A stretch of DNA of 64,000 nucleotides from Nepenthes gracilis. Taxonomy: Eukaryota; Streptophyta; Magnoliopsida; Caryophyllales; Nepenthaceae. Positions 13,712-26,491 of the stretch are shown here, piece by piece. The notes beneath the pieces are model-generated. The model was not told where the DNA came from. It worked only from the letters and a program-made list of their open reading frames with translations, and ran no database searches. The stretch lies in the NCBI GenBank assembly GCA_033239525.1, contig BSYO01000002.1, positions 29,432,068-29,496,067 of the forward strand, in the 5' to 3' direction. Both the position numbers and the translations under genes were made by a program. Positions within the stretch are counted from its first letter, which is position 1. Each line of letters begins with the position of its first letter.

Positions 13712-15023
13712 TTTTTATTAACAACTTTCTTTTTTATATTAAAGAGTGAAAATGATTTTTGTGAGGTAACAAAAGTGATGGAAATAAAGTTAATAAAGAT
13801 TAAAAGACTACTCCAGTAGTTAAATAGGTACCATAAGATGTTTAATAGCAAAAATAATCAATAACATCAAATAATATGTTCAACACATATGTGATATGTT
13901 CAATATTAATACGTAGTACTTAATTGAACACAATATTTATTAAAAACAACAATGTTCATATAACTTGATATACTATATATTTATTTATAATATTCTCCAC
14001 AACCAAAACCTATAAAATTAAATACTAATATTAGCAAAATCAATAAACCTATTATTGCCTAATCTAATCAATTGGATGAGTTTATGACAACCGAATTCCT
14101 TAGATATTTTGGTTTGATAGAGAACCAACATAGACATATTCCATGTCATCCCTTCAAGGGCACAAAGCCTTCTAACTCAATCTCTATTGTCCAATATTAG
14201 TAAGCTAAACCAAAGGTATGAGTAAAAGGTAAGCTCATACAGATAAAATATATTTTCTCGTTAGAAACTGATTGGAGATCAAATGATTAAAAATAAATTT
14301 TTATTAAATTCAAGTAACTTGATATGGTGAGTTATCTAAAGTAATTTTACTAGTAACAATATAACTGTATGTATAACAAATGCCAATGACTGATTTTTTA
14401 ACGTGGTACTATACTTGGCAATACGATGAGGTACTTTCATAACACACCATGTTTGTGTATTTATAATTTTTCATTAATTTTTATTTTCTTATGTTTAATT
14501 CAATGTGATTATTGATTATTTCACTAAATATTATAACGAAGATTACTATTCCTTTTGGGGGTAAGTGTTACAATAATTATAGTTCTTGCTGTATAAAGCT
14601 ATAACTTTCATATCATGTATCAGTATCATAAATACTTAATTCAAATTTTGATTTACTAATAAAGTTATAACTTTGTATCAGTACTATGTATACTTAATTT
14701 AAATTTTGGTTTACAAATGGAAAGTATAAAATTAACATAAAAACTTAACTTGCTGTGGGCTAGCCCATATTTCCAGTACATGAGCTAGCCTATGGGCCTG
14801 CACAAAATATTTGGAATGTGGCCTGCCACAGCACAAATTGTTATAAACATGGGCTAGCGACACTGCTCAGCCGAGGATTTGTTTGTTTGTTTGTTTTTTT
14901 TTTTCCAGAGTTGCTATGGTATATGAATAATCTGTTATTTATTCTATGGTTAGAATTAAAAATATAATTAATAAATGATAAAAGGCTAAATATATATTTA
15001 AATTAATTAAGACAATTCATATA

Positions 15024-15193
15024 ATTTATTTACTAAACTTCTAAGGCAAATATGTGAATCATAGCGTAAAAATAACAACAACATTACATTTTCTCTTGAC
15101 CAACACTTGGCTGAGAAAGCAAAGCACGAATTTATTTACTTAACTTTTAAGAAAAATATGTGAATCATAAGGATTGAGAAAGCAAAGCACGAA
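15024..15193. repeat. Interleaved direct duplications
   Basis: A 40-bp segment ending TATGTGAATCATA occurs at 15024-15064 and 15130-15169. The 18-mer GAGAAAGCAAAGCACGAA occurs at 15113-15130 and 15176-15193. The arrangement points to a local duplication followed by a small deletion. Confidence 0.8.
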
Positions 15194-16546
15194 ACTACTT
15201 GGTTCGTGCGGAGATCGTGGGCACAGGCAAAAGATTCTGGTGATGCGGGGGAATCCTTTTGCATCAATTGGGGTGGCCAAAAATTAGTGCCAGAGTGTTT
15301 GGATTGTCATGTGTTTGCCTGCAACAATCGCTATGCTTTTCAAGAACTGAGTATGTATTGAGATTCAAAACATGTATATCATAGATGTAGCGGCATAACT
15401 TCTGAATGAATCTTCATTAATCATCAATAACCAATTTCTTGCTTGAGCTTGAGGAATAACAATAAATATTTAAGCACATAAATTATAAAATAATATTTAA
15501 TATAAAATTATTTTTAATAAATTATAAAATCATGAAATAAATTTTAAACAGTTATACTTTAAATTGTTAGGTTATAAATAATTTTCACTGAGAATTCTTT
15601 ACAATTACCGTTGTGAATAATGGGTTACATTTAATCATTATATATTTAGTAACTTATAAGAAAAAAAATAATGAGAAAATAAATAAATAATCTGTAATAC
15701 ATCCTATAAATAATGCTAAAGCAATATACCCGAATTCAATGAAGGATAAAACTCAAATCGATTTTTGATTAGATACTAAAATTTTTCTCCTTCCCTTTTT
15801 TCACTTTTCTTTCTTTTTCACGTGGAGCCTCTTGTGTTTTCAGTGCTTTATATCTTGCCTTGGAATCACAACATGACATTTTATACTAGCGTTAAAGCAT
15901 GTGTGGCTGGCGTGTGTGAATCATATGTAAGTAGTGGCAACATGTTACACAAGGGCATTAGGTGTGAAGGATCTTGAAGAACCACTGAAAATGGCACACA
16001 AGCATCTCCGGTCGAGTTTACCACTTAATGACATATTAATGTATATGAAATTTATAAGGAAGTTATTTAAAATCCAATAACATTGCCTTAAATTCACATA
16101 AATGCTCTTCGAGTGCCCGGTTGGTACCATTTTTTGTGCCGTTCTAATCTTTTGTTCAAGTTAATCCTCATATAGAAATCGAGCAAATTTTCAGATGATC
16201 TATTTATTAGATGTGACCCTCATAATAAATGTTTCAAAACCAAACATTACAAGAGTCCTTGTCGATGACTTCAATTCAAGAATTCCCGAATAGGGACTAT
16301 TAATACCTGGAAGCCTTTATTGTCCTGTGGATTTTCTGGGATAACGGTGGCATGGGTAACGTTGATTCTCTGGGCGTGATCGTCGGTGACGAGAAGAAAA
16401 CATGGCTAATTCTAGCGCGGCAGCAAACACAGACTTTTTTTTAGGGGGTGAGGTATGGGGGAATTGGAAACGCATATAATTAGATAACTGTCAAACGGAT
16501 ACAGACACTGTTGGAATAACAGTGGCCGAGGTAAGTACGAACCATT

Positions 16547-17240
16547 AGTTGGCGCAAAACTCGCAGAAGACACGGTGACCGAGCGGACAGGGTTCTCGGA
16601 CGGCTACGCAGATCGGAGCTCTTGGACGGACACAAAAGTAGAGATAGAGAACGAAAGAGAACACACAAATTTAACGTGGAAAACTTTTCTTTCAACAAGG
16701 GAAAAACCACGAAAGAATGCACTATAAAGGATTGTTTACAAGTGTTAGTTACACAAGCTCAAACGAAAGAAAAACAATCTCAAGTGTGCAATTTCTCTCA
16801 CTAAAGTGTTTCTCACTCTATCTTTACAAAGCTTACCTACAGCTCTATCTCAAAGCTCTTCCTACAAAATGTCTCAGCTTTCACGCATGTACAAGTAAGG
16901 GCACAAGCTCTATATATACACAAAGACAGGGTGGATGCAAAGCCACCCTACCGGCCGTAGGTTCACCGAACCTACGCCCCTAGGCTCGCCATGGCGGCGC
17001 ACGCGCTGGCGCGTGGGATGGCGAACGACACACTGGGAAGTTGTTGCGCCACAACTTCCAAGCAGGGTAGGTGACCAACCCACCTGCAGAAACAGCCACA
17101 GCAGGCCTACGAGGATAGAGTCAACGCCTACACTTTAGAGTCATCGTCCAAGTCCTCTCGGACATGACGCTTCAACAAAGTCCTCGTCCATTCTGCCAAT
17201 GGAGTCCGCGGACTATTGCCACTCGGGAGTGACCCCAACA
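16547..17240 (-). repeat. E1 3' LTR
   Basis: 694 bp. On the minus strand it begins TGTTGGGGTCACTCCCGAG and ends GCGCCAACT. It is bounded outside by CCATT and inside by a polypurine tract. It carries a TATATATA box and AATGGACGAGGACTT-like motifs in U3. The part at about 16925-17060 differs from the other LTR far more than the rest does. Confidence 0.95.
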
Positions 17241-17252
17241 AACTTCCCCTCA
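17241..17252 (-). other. E1 polypurine tract
   Basis: On the minus strand TGAGGGGAAGTT lies directly before the 3' LTR start. This is the expected plus-strand DNA primer. The TGA of the tract is also the pol stop codon. Confidence 0.85.
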
Positions 17253-19496
17253 CGACCGAGTGGGAGTGAAGTTAGTCAGACCGGCAATGTCACAACAAGC
17301 TTCCAGCTTTCCCTTTAGCAAAACCTTTGTCAACATATCCGAGCCATTGTCATCCGAGCGGACCTTTCCAATTGATAGCTGCCCATCATCAAAAACATCT
17401 CTCACCCAATGATATCACACGTCAATGTGTTTTGACCGAGAATGGAATGAGGAGTTTTTACATAAGTGAATGGCACTTTGACTATCACAAAGGACCTCGT
17501 ACGTCTCTTGCCTTAGACCCAATTCTTGGACAAACCTCTTCATCCAAAGCATTTCCTTACAGGCCTCGGTCACGGCAATAAACTCTGCTTCTGTAGTTGA
17601 GAGAGCGACGCACTTCTACAACTTGGATTGCCAGGAGACCGCCCCTCCCGTAAATTTCACCAAGTATCCGAACGTTGATTTCCGAGAATCAACGTCCCCG
17701 GCCATGTCTGCGTCCATGTACGCAATCAGTTGAGGCTCCCCTTTTCCAAACTATAAACCTGTCTTGGATGTCCCGCGTAGATATCTGAAAATCCACTTCA
17801 CCGCAGACCAATGCTTCATACCTGGGTTTGAGAGGAATCTGCTCACAAGGCCAACCGCATGAGCAATGTCCGGCCGCGTACATCAAGCTGCCAACGGCCG
17901 AGAAGTAAGGAATCTTACTCATTCGCGCTTTCTCAGTGTCCGAGGACGGACACTGCTGTTTACTCAGCCTAAAGTGGTTGGCCAAAGGGGTACTGACAGG
18001 CTTGGACCTTTCTATGTTGAATCTTTGAAGCACTTTTTCAACATAGCCTTCCTGGGACAGCCAAAGCTTCTTGCCCTCTCGGTCGCGAGAAATTCTGATC
18101 CCCAAATCTGTTTCGCCGGTCCGAGGTCTTTCATGGCGAAAGTCTGCCCCAGTTGCTTCTTCAGCTCCATGATCCGAGCACTATTCTGTCCGACCACCAG
18201 CATGTCATCTACATAAAGGAGAAGGATGACAAAGTCGTTTTCTAAGAACTTCTGAACAAAGACACAGTGGTCCGAAGAAGTCTTATGGTATCCTTGTTCG
18301 ACCATAACAGACTCAAACTTCCAATACCATTGTCTCGGAGCTTGTTTCAGTCCATACAAGCTCTTCTTCAAACGACAGATAAGTCCTTCCTTCCCTTTGA
18401 CTTCAAAGCCATCTGGTTGCTCCATGTAGATTTTTTCCTCTAGATCTCCATGGAGAAAAGCTGTCCGAACGTCTAGTTGCTCAACCTCTAAGTCCAAAGT
18501 TGCTGCCAGTCCGAGCACTACACGGACCGAGGACATCTTCACAACGGGTGCGAAGATTTCATCAAAGTCAACACCCTTTCGTTGACCAAAGCCCTTCACC
18601 ACAAGTCGTGCCTTGTGTCTTGGCTTAGATGTGTCCTCAGTCGCCTTCAGGCGGAAGATCCATTTGTTCTTCAGAGCCTTCTTTCCCTTGGGCAATTTAG
18701 TCAACTCAAAGGTATGGTTTTTATGAACAGAAACCATTTCTTCCTTCATGGCTTCAAACCATTCATCCTTCTGAGCGCTACACATGGCCACGTCAAAATT
18801 CTCTGGTTCTCCAGCATTAGTGAGGAGGACAAACTCACTTGCTGGAAGGCGGACGGACGGACGTCTCACTCTGGACAACCGTCTTGCTGGGGCAACCTCG
18901 GCCTGAGGAGGTGCCAAATCTTCAACCAGGTCCTGAGACGTAGGAACCGCCTCATCTTGGTTGCCTGCCACACCTGAACCGCCGACATCGGACTCAGAAG
19001 GCACTGGACGGACAACATCAGTATCAACTCTATCCATCCGGGAGGTAGTGGGAGGAGACTTCTGCTTCTTCCCAATGTCCTCGATGGTCTCGTCCTCAAC
19101 GAAGACCACGTCGCGGGACCGCACCAGCTTCTTTTCCTTTGGGTCATAGAACCTATACCCAAATTTATCCTCGCCATAGCCCAAAAAGACACATTGCATT
19201 GTCTTTGGCTCTAGCTTGGTCCTTTTATCTCTCGGAATATGAACAAAGGCTTTACAGCTGAAAGTCCGAAGATGACTGTACACTGGTTCTTTTTCGGTCC
19301 AAATCTGCTCTGGAACTTCTCCGTCTAGAGGCTTACTGGGTGACCGGTTGATCACGTGGGCGGCCGTCCTCAAGGCCTCGGCCCAAAAAGATCCCGGAAG
19401 CCTGGCCTTGAACAACATGCACCTGACCCTTTCCATCAGGGTGTGATTCATCCTCTCGGCCACGCCATTCAGTTGTGGCGTCTTAGGTGGAGTTTT
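17250..19496 (-). pseudogene. E1 pol, second part: integrase C-terminal half, reverse transcriptase, RNase H (broken)
   Basis: This continues the gag-pol frame after the in-frame TAG at 19497-19499. It opens with the integrase segment holding the catalytic Glu (GVAERMN), followed by the RT motifs FAPVVKMSS, DVRTAFLHG and LYVDDMLVVG (about 18192-18221), then RNase H with LSTTEAEF (about 17590). A one-base deletion near 18103-18108 (a T lost in the codons for Q-I-L-G) shifts the frame. A second loss of about 14 bases near 17876 removes the VCTR part of the conserved MYAMVCTRPDIAHA region. Past these points the protein reads correctly in other frames to the TGA at 17250. Confidence 0.85.
18100..18110 (-). 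other. E1 frameshift point in RT
   Basis: Upstream the frame reads DLGPAKQI. The next bases give WGSEF instead of the expected LGIRIS; restoring a single T in the T run returns the family sequence. It is a one-base deletion inside the RT/RNase H connection. Confidence 0.75.
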
Positions 19497-21215
19497 CTAA
19501 TGTCTGATGCCGTGAGCTCTACAGTAGGCATCAAACGTCCCAATGTACTCCCCGCCATTATCGCTTCGAACGGCCTTTAGTCTCCTCCCGGTCTCCTGCT
19601 CAACGAGGACATGGAACTGCTCAAAGGTTCCCACAACCTGATCTTTGGTCTTCAAAGGGAACACCCATAGCTTCCTCGAGCAATCGTCAATAAATGAGAC
19701 AAAATATTGTGCTCCCCCAAATGACTTCTTCGGGAGGAGACCGCACACGTCCGTGTGGACGAGCTCCAAGACCTCGGACCTCTTGGAAGACACATCTCCT
19801 GAAAAGGAGACTCTGCGTTGCTTCCCCGCCATGCAGTGAGGGCAAGTCCTCGGCATGTCTCCATCCATCTCCGGAATGAGGCACTTCTTTGCCAGATGAC
19901 TTATGTCACGCTCACTCATGTGTCCGAGTCTTTTATGCCACAGGTCCGAGGACTCCACACTCCCTGTAGCATTCACCTCTGCTACCTCGGCCTGGGCTTT
20001 CACAACGTAAAGGCCTGAAACCTTTACTCCTCGGGCAACCACCATGGAGCCCTTTTTTAACTTGAAACTGCCGTGACAGAAGACGCTGCAGTAGCCTTCA
20101 TCATCAAGCCGTCCTATTGAAATGATATTCATCTGAATATCAGGGACGTGTCGGACGTCCTTCAAAGTCAACCGGGCTCCAGTGCTCATCAACAAGGTGA
20201 TGTCACCACGTCCAATAAACTCGGACGTCTCCTTGTTGCCCATTCTTAACACTCCTGGGGCGCACGGAGTGTAAGTGGAGAACAGTTCTCTCCTGGAGGT
20301 AACGTGGATTGAAGCGCCAGAATCCACTACCCAATCCGAGGATTGCTCAGCCACGGCCACTAAGTCCTCAGACTCGCGGGTCAAAAGGAGATCTTCTCCT
20401 GTCACAACAGAGACCGAGGACTCTTCCTCGCCATGTCTCTTCTCGCCCCTTTGCTTGGTAGTATTTTCACGCTTCCACTTGTAACAAAACTTTTTGATGT
20501 GGCCTTTCTTGCAACAATGGTGGCACTCCATGTCTTGATACCGGAAACGTGACTTACTCCGCCCTTTGTCTTCAGACTTTGGGCAACGTCCTCGGCTCCT
20601 TCCCCTGCATTCGGTAACAAGGACTTCGGAGTGCTGAGAGGTGGACGTGCCTTGAGAACGCCGTCGCATTTCTTTGTTTAGCACAGCTCCTTTGGCCATC
20701 TCTAAAGTCACCACGCCATTTGGAGCTGTATTGGCAATGGTGATCCTCATAACCTTCCATGAGTCCGGGAGGGTTGCCAGCAACCATAGTCCGAGGACCT
20801 CATCCTCGAACTTGATCCCCACGCCATTCAGCCTGTCCACGCAGCCCTGAAACTCATTCAGGTGATCGGCGACAGATGACCCGTCCTTGTACCGTACTTG
20901 CATCAGCCGCATGAAGTGAAAAATTTTTTTATTTCCGGATTTGGAGGCAAAGAGCTTTTCCAGCTTCTCCCAAAGCGTCTTGGCATTGGACTCACCCCGA
21001 ACGTGGTTGTGCACGTTGTCGTCCACAAACTGCCGTATATAGCCGCACACTTGCTTGTGCTCGAACGTCCACCGTTCGTCCGTTTTGTCAGCCGGCTTTG
21101 CTGCGGCAAAAACGGGATTATGCACGGACTTTACGAAAAGCAAGTCTGACATCTTGCTTTGCCAAGTGTCAAAGTTTGATCCGTTCAAACAGATCATCTT
21201 ACTTCCAACCTCCAT
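19497..21215 (-). pseudogene. E1 gag-protease-integrase N-terminal part
   Basis: The frame starts at ATG 21215 and runs 572 codons to TAG 19497-19499. Domains in order: gag with MICLNGSNFDTW near the start; a zinc knuckle of form C-x2-C-x4-H-x4-C at about residues 231-244; an aspartic protease with DSGA (Asp about 298); a GAG-pre-integrase zinc-binding H-H-C-C region (LWHKRLGHM...CPHC); and an integrase core with its first two acidic residues (VHTDVCG and RSDNGGEY). The TAG comes just before the third catalytic residue, where relatives have Gln, so a single C-to-T change explains it. The protein would act in the virus-like particle and in integration. Confidence 0.9.
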
Positions 21216-21254
21216 CGCAGCCAGCAACAAGATCACCGTTCAAAGAACCAAGAT

Positions 21255-21265
21255 CTCTGATACCA
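21255..21265 (-). other. E1 primer-binding site
   Basis: On the minus strand TGGTATCAGAG follows the 5' LTR after a two-base spacer. It is complementary to the 3' end of plant initiator tRNA-Met, the usual copia primer. Confidence 0.9.
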
Positions 21266-21267
21266 CT

Positions 21268-21961
21268 AGTTGGCGCAAAACTTGCGGAAGACACGGTGAC
21301 CGAGCGGACAGGGTTCTCGGACGGCTACGCAGAGCAGAGCTCTCGGACGGACACAAAAGTAGAGATAGAGAACGAAAGAAAACACACAAATTTAACGTGG
21401 AAAACCCTTCTTTCAACAAGGGAAAAACCAAGAAAGAATGTACTATAAAGGATTGTTTATAAGTGTTAGCTACACAAGCTCAAACGAAAGAAAAACAATC
21501 TCAAGTGTGCAATTTCTCTCACTAAAGTGTTTCTCACTCTATTTTTACAAAGCTTGCCCATAGCTCTCTCTCAAAGCTCTTCCTACAAAATGTCTCAGCT
21601 TTCACGCATGTACAAGTAAGGGTACAAGCTCTATATATACACAAAGACAGGGTGGACAGCCAGCCACCCTACTGGCCGTAGGTTACTGAACCTACGCCCC
21701 TAGGCCTGCCATGGCAGGCACATACCTGGCGTGCCAGATGGCGGACCTGACACTTGAAAAGTTGTTACGCCTCAATTTCCAAGTAGGGTAGGTGACCAAC
21801 CCACCTGTAGAAACGGCCGCAGCAGGCCTACGAGGATAGAGTCAATGCCTACACTGTAGAGTCCTCGTCCAAGTCCTCTCGGATATGACGCTTCAACAAC
21901 GTCCTCGTCCATTTTGCCAATGGAGTCCGCAGACTACTATCACTCGGGAGTGACCCCAACA
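21268..21961 (-). repeat. E1 5' LTR
   Basis: 694 bp, the same length as its partner and almost identical to it in the R/U5 half. Divergence is concentrated at about 21650-21785. It should hold the element promoter, see the TATA entry. Confidence 0.95.
21632..21640 (-). promoter_or_regulatory. Putative TATA box of the E1 5' LTR
   Basis: On the minus strand GTATATATAG lies about 320 bp into the LTR, a suitable place for the U3/R boundary of a copia LTR. The same box is kept in the other LTR at about 16910-16918. No start site can be read directly. Confidence 0.45.
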
Positions 21962-22134
21962 CCATTAACTGAGCATGCTAGACGGTAGTGCAATGGAGCC
22001 ACTTGTTTGAATTTTTGTATGTGGTGTTGTGTTAGTCATTTGTAAGATGAGGACACTAGTAAAGTACAGACTTTCTGGGCGTTGATAAATCAGTACGGGT
22101 CTCATCTGGCACATGGAAGGACTAAACCCTGCTA

Positions 22135-22279
22135 TGACAGAAAAGTAATATTCTCATTTGAATTTTAAATTAGGGATTAATTATTAAAATTAGAAAATTA
22201 TGTCAATATTTATTCTTATAATTAGAGAATTATGTTAATATTTATTCTTGTAATTACTCTAATGACAACTCACGCCAAC
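22135..22279 (-). repeat. E7 3' LTR (short, about 145 bp)
   Basis: It shares AAGTAATATYCTCATT, the AAAATTATGTCAAYATTTATTC motif split over short blocks, and CTAATGACAACTCAYGCCAAC with 26492-26698. It lacks about 60 bp present in the other copy. The outer end is placed at TGACAG by alignment and is uncertain by a few bases. Confidence 0.65.
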
Positions 22280-22289
22280 TCTCCTCAAG

Positions 22290-25200
22290 TTGATGCGTAT
22301 AGGTCTCTTATGCCCAACTTATCAACTGAGTTGTAAAAATTCTAGCTGCATATAGCTTTTGTAAAAATATTGGGTAGTTCGTTTTTTGATTTAACAAAAC
22401 AGAATGAAACTATTTTGGTTGCAAGATTTTATTTGATGAAATGTTGATTTGCCTCTGCATGCTTGGCCGATCATGTCAAAGTAGGTTACAGGAAATATCA
22501 ATTGTAGCCTTATTATCATAGAATAGGTTCATCTTAAAACTTAAGCAAAAGCCAATTTCTTTTGATAGTCATTTAAGTTAGAGATATTTATAAATACTCT
22601 TAGCATTCCTACAAAACTCAGCTTCTATACTAGATAAAACTACCACCTTCTACTTTTTATTTCTTCGTGCAACTGGGTTTCCTTTAACAAACATGAAGCA
22701 GCACAAGGTAGACTTTTTATTTGAAATGTTTTCTACCAAATTGACATTTGTATAGCATTTAAACCTTAGATAATTATCATTTGAAAATTTAAGCCATTTT
22801 CTAGGAGAGGACTTTAAGTATTGAAGAATTCAAAGAACTGCATTCATATGGTCTTCACTTAGATAATGTATAATTTGACTTACTACACTCACTGTATAAG
22901 TAATATCAGGTCGAGTATGTAAAAGATAAAAGAGCTTTTCAACTAATCTTTGATATCTTTCTTTATCCATTATCACTTGGTTTGAACATTTTTGAGTTTG
23001 TGATTTTAAATTATTAGTATGTCTACAAGCTTCTATTTTAATAGACTTATTTCTAACAATAATTCTAATATATATTTATACAAGGAGAGGGCTATTCCTT
23101 ATTTAGACTGAACAATTTCAATACCAAAATAATATTTTTAAGTCCTCCCAAATTTTTCATTTTGAATTCTGTCGTCAATTGTTCTTAAAATCTAGATATC
23201 TCTTTTGGATCATTTTTTATAATAATCATATCATCTATATAAACTATTAATGCGGTTACTTTATCTATCTAATACTTCAAGAATAGTGTATAGTTTAAAT
23301 TGCATTGTTAGAAGCCATACTTCTTTATTGTCAAGTTAAATCGCTTGAACTAGGCACAAAGGAAGTTTTTTAATCTGAAAAAAGTTCTATGTAACTTAAA
23401 CATAATCTTTGTTCTTGAAGTTGTTATACATCTTGGTGTAATATCCATGTAGATTTTATCTTTAAGATCACCATGAAGGAATGTATTTTTTACATCAAAT
23501 TGGCATAGTGACTAGTTAAGATTAGCCATGAGGGATAATAATGGGCTAATTGTATTCAATTTGGCTATTAGCGAGAAAGCCTCTTAATAGTTTACTATGT
23601 ATATTTGTGCATAGCCACATACTATAACATTACCTTATGTCTTTCAACTGATCTATCGGCTTTATATTTAATGGAGAATACTCATTGACATTCCACTATT
23701 TTTTTCCCCTTTGAGTAAAGGGACAAGAGTCTAGGTTTTATTCTTCATCAATGCTTCCATCTTTTTTTCATAACTTGAATCCAATTAGGGTATATTAGAG
23801 CTTCCTCAACACTCGTGGAAATTTTACATGAAAAAATCTCGTGCACAAAGTTTTTGAGTGGGTCGGAAGCTTTTTAGTGGATATATAGTTGGCAATTAGG
23901 TACTTTGACCTTTGTTCTTAGAAGTTTGAAGAATATTGATGGGATGATTTGCTATGATTATACCTAAAAGATAACTTATAGCTAACAGTAAGAGAATTCA
24001 TATCTCTAGAATTGCTAAATATGATAGGGGAGCTTACCTCAAGGATATTCACAAGAGATAGGTTGTCAGATATTAAACAAAGAGAGGATTCTATGGTAGT
24101 TTTGGATGCCATATCAGATGCTGTTGATTCGGTATTTGATTCTTCCTTGGATAGAAAAAAAAACTTCTACTCTCTATAGGTGTAGTATCCGTATGTAATT
24201 TTTTATTGAATCCTGACTAGTTAAATTTTAACAAATTTAGCTTTTCATTTCTCAGCTTCCCCTGAAAAGGTGCATTGAGTCCTGATGGATAGAAGAAGGT
24301 ATCAGATTCAAAAAACGTGATATCCATAGTTACAAAGAAGCATTTGGTGGCTGAATTATAGTATTAGTATCCTTTTTGTTTTATAACTTATTCAAAGAAG
24401 AGGTATCGAATAGCACATGAATCAAGTTTTGTATGCCAATTCTTGTGGAGGTGAATAAATGCAACGCATCAAAAAACTCAAGGAGGAATCATCAGCATAG
24501 TAGGTAAAGGAATATGAGTTGTTAAGACCTGGGACAAAGTCTTAAAATCCAAGGCTTTGGATGGTATCTAATTAATGAAATATATAGCTGTGGTAACAAC
24601 ATTAACCAAATATCGATTAGGTATATGAGCTTTGAGTAGAAAAGCTCATGCAGTTTCAAGAACATGATGATTTTTCTGCTCAGTGACACATTTTGTTGAG
24701 GAGTTTCAAATTTGAAATTCAAAATTGACATATATATAAACTAAATTCAAAAATAAATGTTATATGCAACCAAATAATGGATCCCCTAATTAGTGATGCC
24801 AAAGCCAAATTTGTTGCTTCTCGGTAGCCATCAATTGGTGCATGTGATGTGCTTGATTGATACTAAAATCATCCATGTAATATAGACACCCTTCTTTGTA
24901 CGACACTCGGTTATCTCCTTAGTAAAAATATTTTGAATGTGACAAAATTTAGAATAATTGAGTACTATATGCTATAGATTAGTAGTAATTTAACTAACAA
25001 ATAGTAATTTGTAAGAAATAGAGAGAACAAATAAAGTATTTAATAAAAGTAAGGTTGGTGACAATATTATAGTGCCAACTTCTATAACTAGAAATACAAC
25101 TCCATTGGCATTGGCAATACTCCAATGTCGAGGTGGGGAAGATTTCACAAAATCTCTAACATCAAATGACATGTGGTTGGTGGCGCTAGAATTAAGAATC

Positions 25201-26480
25201 CAAGCATTTCTATTGGTATCTTAGTGAGATCCAAAAAATGCATTACTTGAATTTTAATCTAAAGATTTGGTAGGGGGCATGAGGGAAGAGATGGCTCCGC
25301 TGCAACCACTGCTACCTTACTCGTTCTTTCTACATTTTTGACAATTATACCTCCTGTGTTTCTAATGGCATATTTTTGAGCCTAGAGTTCACTCCACCAT
25401 TCAAAGTATCCGTGAAGTTTGAAGCATGTGTTATAGGTATGCTTCGAGTTACCATAGTTTTAGTACTTAATTCCATTGGTGGCGGTTCTAGGCCTAGAAA
25501 AAGAACTAGATTTTCTATTATTCAAGGATAGAGTTGCAGAGGGGACTGAGACAGGGGATCCTTGCGTGGGACCTTTGCAGGCTAGGATAGTTGCTCGTAT
25601 ATTGTCAAAGCTTTCAACTTGCATGACCGTTTGTTGGATAGCTTCCCTATGTACATGGGAGTATACTTCTTCAATGATAGAAAATGGTCACAGTTGCAGA
25701 ATTTCACCATAAATATTATCAAGACTGTCATCAATTCCATCTAACAAGACATACACTTAGCCTTCTTGTAATAGAATGTTGCAGTGCTAGATATCAATAG
25801 AGCATTCTATTGGATTTGGGCAACAAAAATTAATATCAGGTCATAGTCTGTGAAGATCATTAAGTGTTTTTTCAAGGGAACCTCCAATTTGCCTAAAACA
25901 TATCGTATGTCGCCGAAGGTACATGAAAGGTATCACAGTTATTGAAATAGATAGTAGTAATTGAGTTCCATATCTAGTGGGCCGTAAGGAACAAATAAAA
26001 TTACTAACCAAGGAGGGGTCCATGGAGTTGATGAACTAACCTTTAATAGTGGCGTTATCCATGTGCCACCACCAAAAGGAAGGATCTATTTGAGGTGGCT
26101 GGGAGTAATCACCATTGATATATCCCAAATTGCCATTGTTGGAGATGTACATCCGCATAACCTGGGACAAAATTTTATAGTTGGTGCCATCCAAATTGAT
26201 GCCAATCGAAGTTGCAGAGATGTCAGAATTCGAAATGGGGGGTTGAAACTTTGGTCAGGGCTTCCATCATTTGGTGTTTAATTCAGCTAGAATGGTGGAA
26301 AGGTGAGGTTTGCTAGAAGTTTCAGGCACCTTAATGGTCAAGTCAGTTAGGATTTATAAAGAATGAGATTGTCCAAGATGGTCATTGATGGCGGCCATGA
26401 GAAATCAGACATAACCAATGGCAGTCAAGGAAAAAGTTCAACTGAAGCGAAGGACGAAGAGCACAGGAATGATTATTTTG
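22290..26480 (-). pseudogene. E7 gag-pol relic
   Basis: It is readable only in pieces on the minus strand, with many stops and shifts. Landmarks: gag LDGTNYKILSQVMRMYI near 26180; zinc-knuckle remnant near 25330-25360; protease reading ILNSSATNHM near 25170-25200, where families have D-S-G-A, so the catalytic Asp and the Gly are lost; an RT box VYIDDMI near 23220-23250; and an RNase H box VLSSIEAEF near 22615-22645. It is clearly dead. Confidence 0.75.
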
Positions 26481-26491
26481 CTTTGATACCA

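Larger units (their letters stand above)
8362..16541. other. Gene-poor AT-rich region
   Basis: No gene with recognisable domains is seen. The region holds microsatellites, a duplicated block at 15024-15193, a possible gypsy-type LTR remnant near 10.3 kb and one short open frame with a signal-peptide-like start (12683). A GC-richer patch at about 8690-8770 has no clear content. Confidence 0.55.
16542..21966 (-). mobile_element. E1: full-length Ty1/copia (Tnt1/Tork-type) element with target duplication
   Basis: The coordinates include the flanking duplication CCATT at 16542-16546 and 21962-21966. The element proper is 16547-21961 (5415 bp), read on the minus strand. Order: 5' LTR, PBS, gag, protease, integrase, RT, RNase H, polypurine tract, 3' LTR. 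PR-IN-RT-RH is the copia order, and the protein motifs resemble tobacco Tnt1. Both LTRs are exactly 694 bp. The gag-pol frame is broken by one TAG and by two small deletions in RT/RNase H, so this copy is not autonomous. It is the best preserved element in the window. Confidence 0.95.

Noticed and set aside
14756..14870. GGGCTAGCCCAT words in inverted positions, considered as transposon ends
   Set aside because: The words are short and irregularly spaced and no target duplication or second terminus could be found.
18582..21462. Several plus-strand open frames of 60-135 codons across E1
   Set aside because: They are antisense shadows of the GC-richer gag-pol and LTR; no domains, and the minus-strand frame explains the sequence.
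22107..22134. GGCAC/GGCAT as a target duplication for E7
   Set aside because: The left word lies more than 20 bp outside the aligned LTR end, so it cannot be the duplication without extra assumptions.
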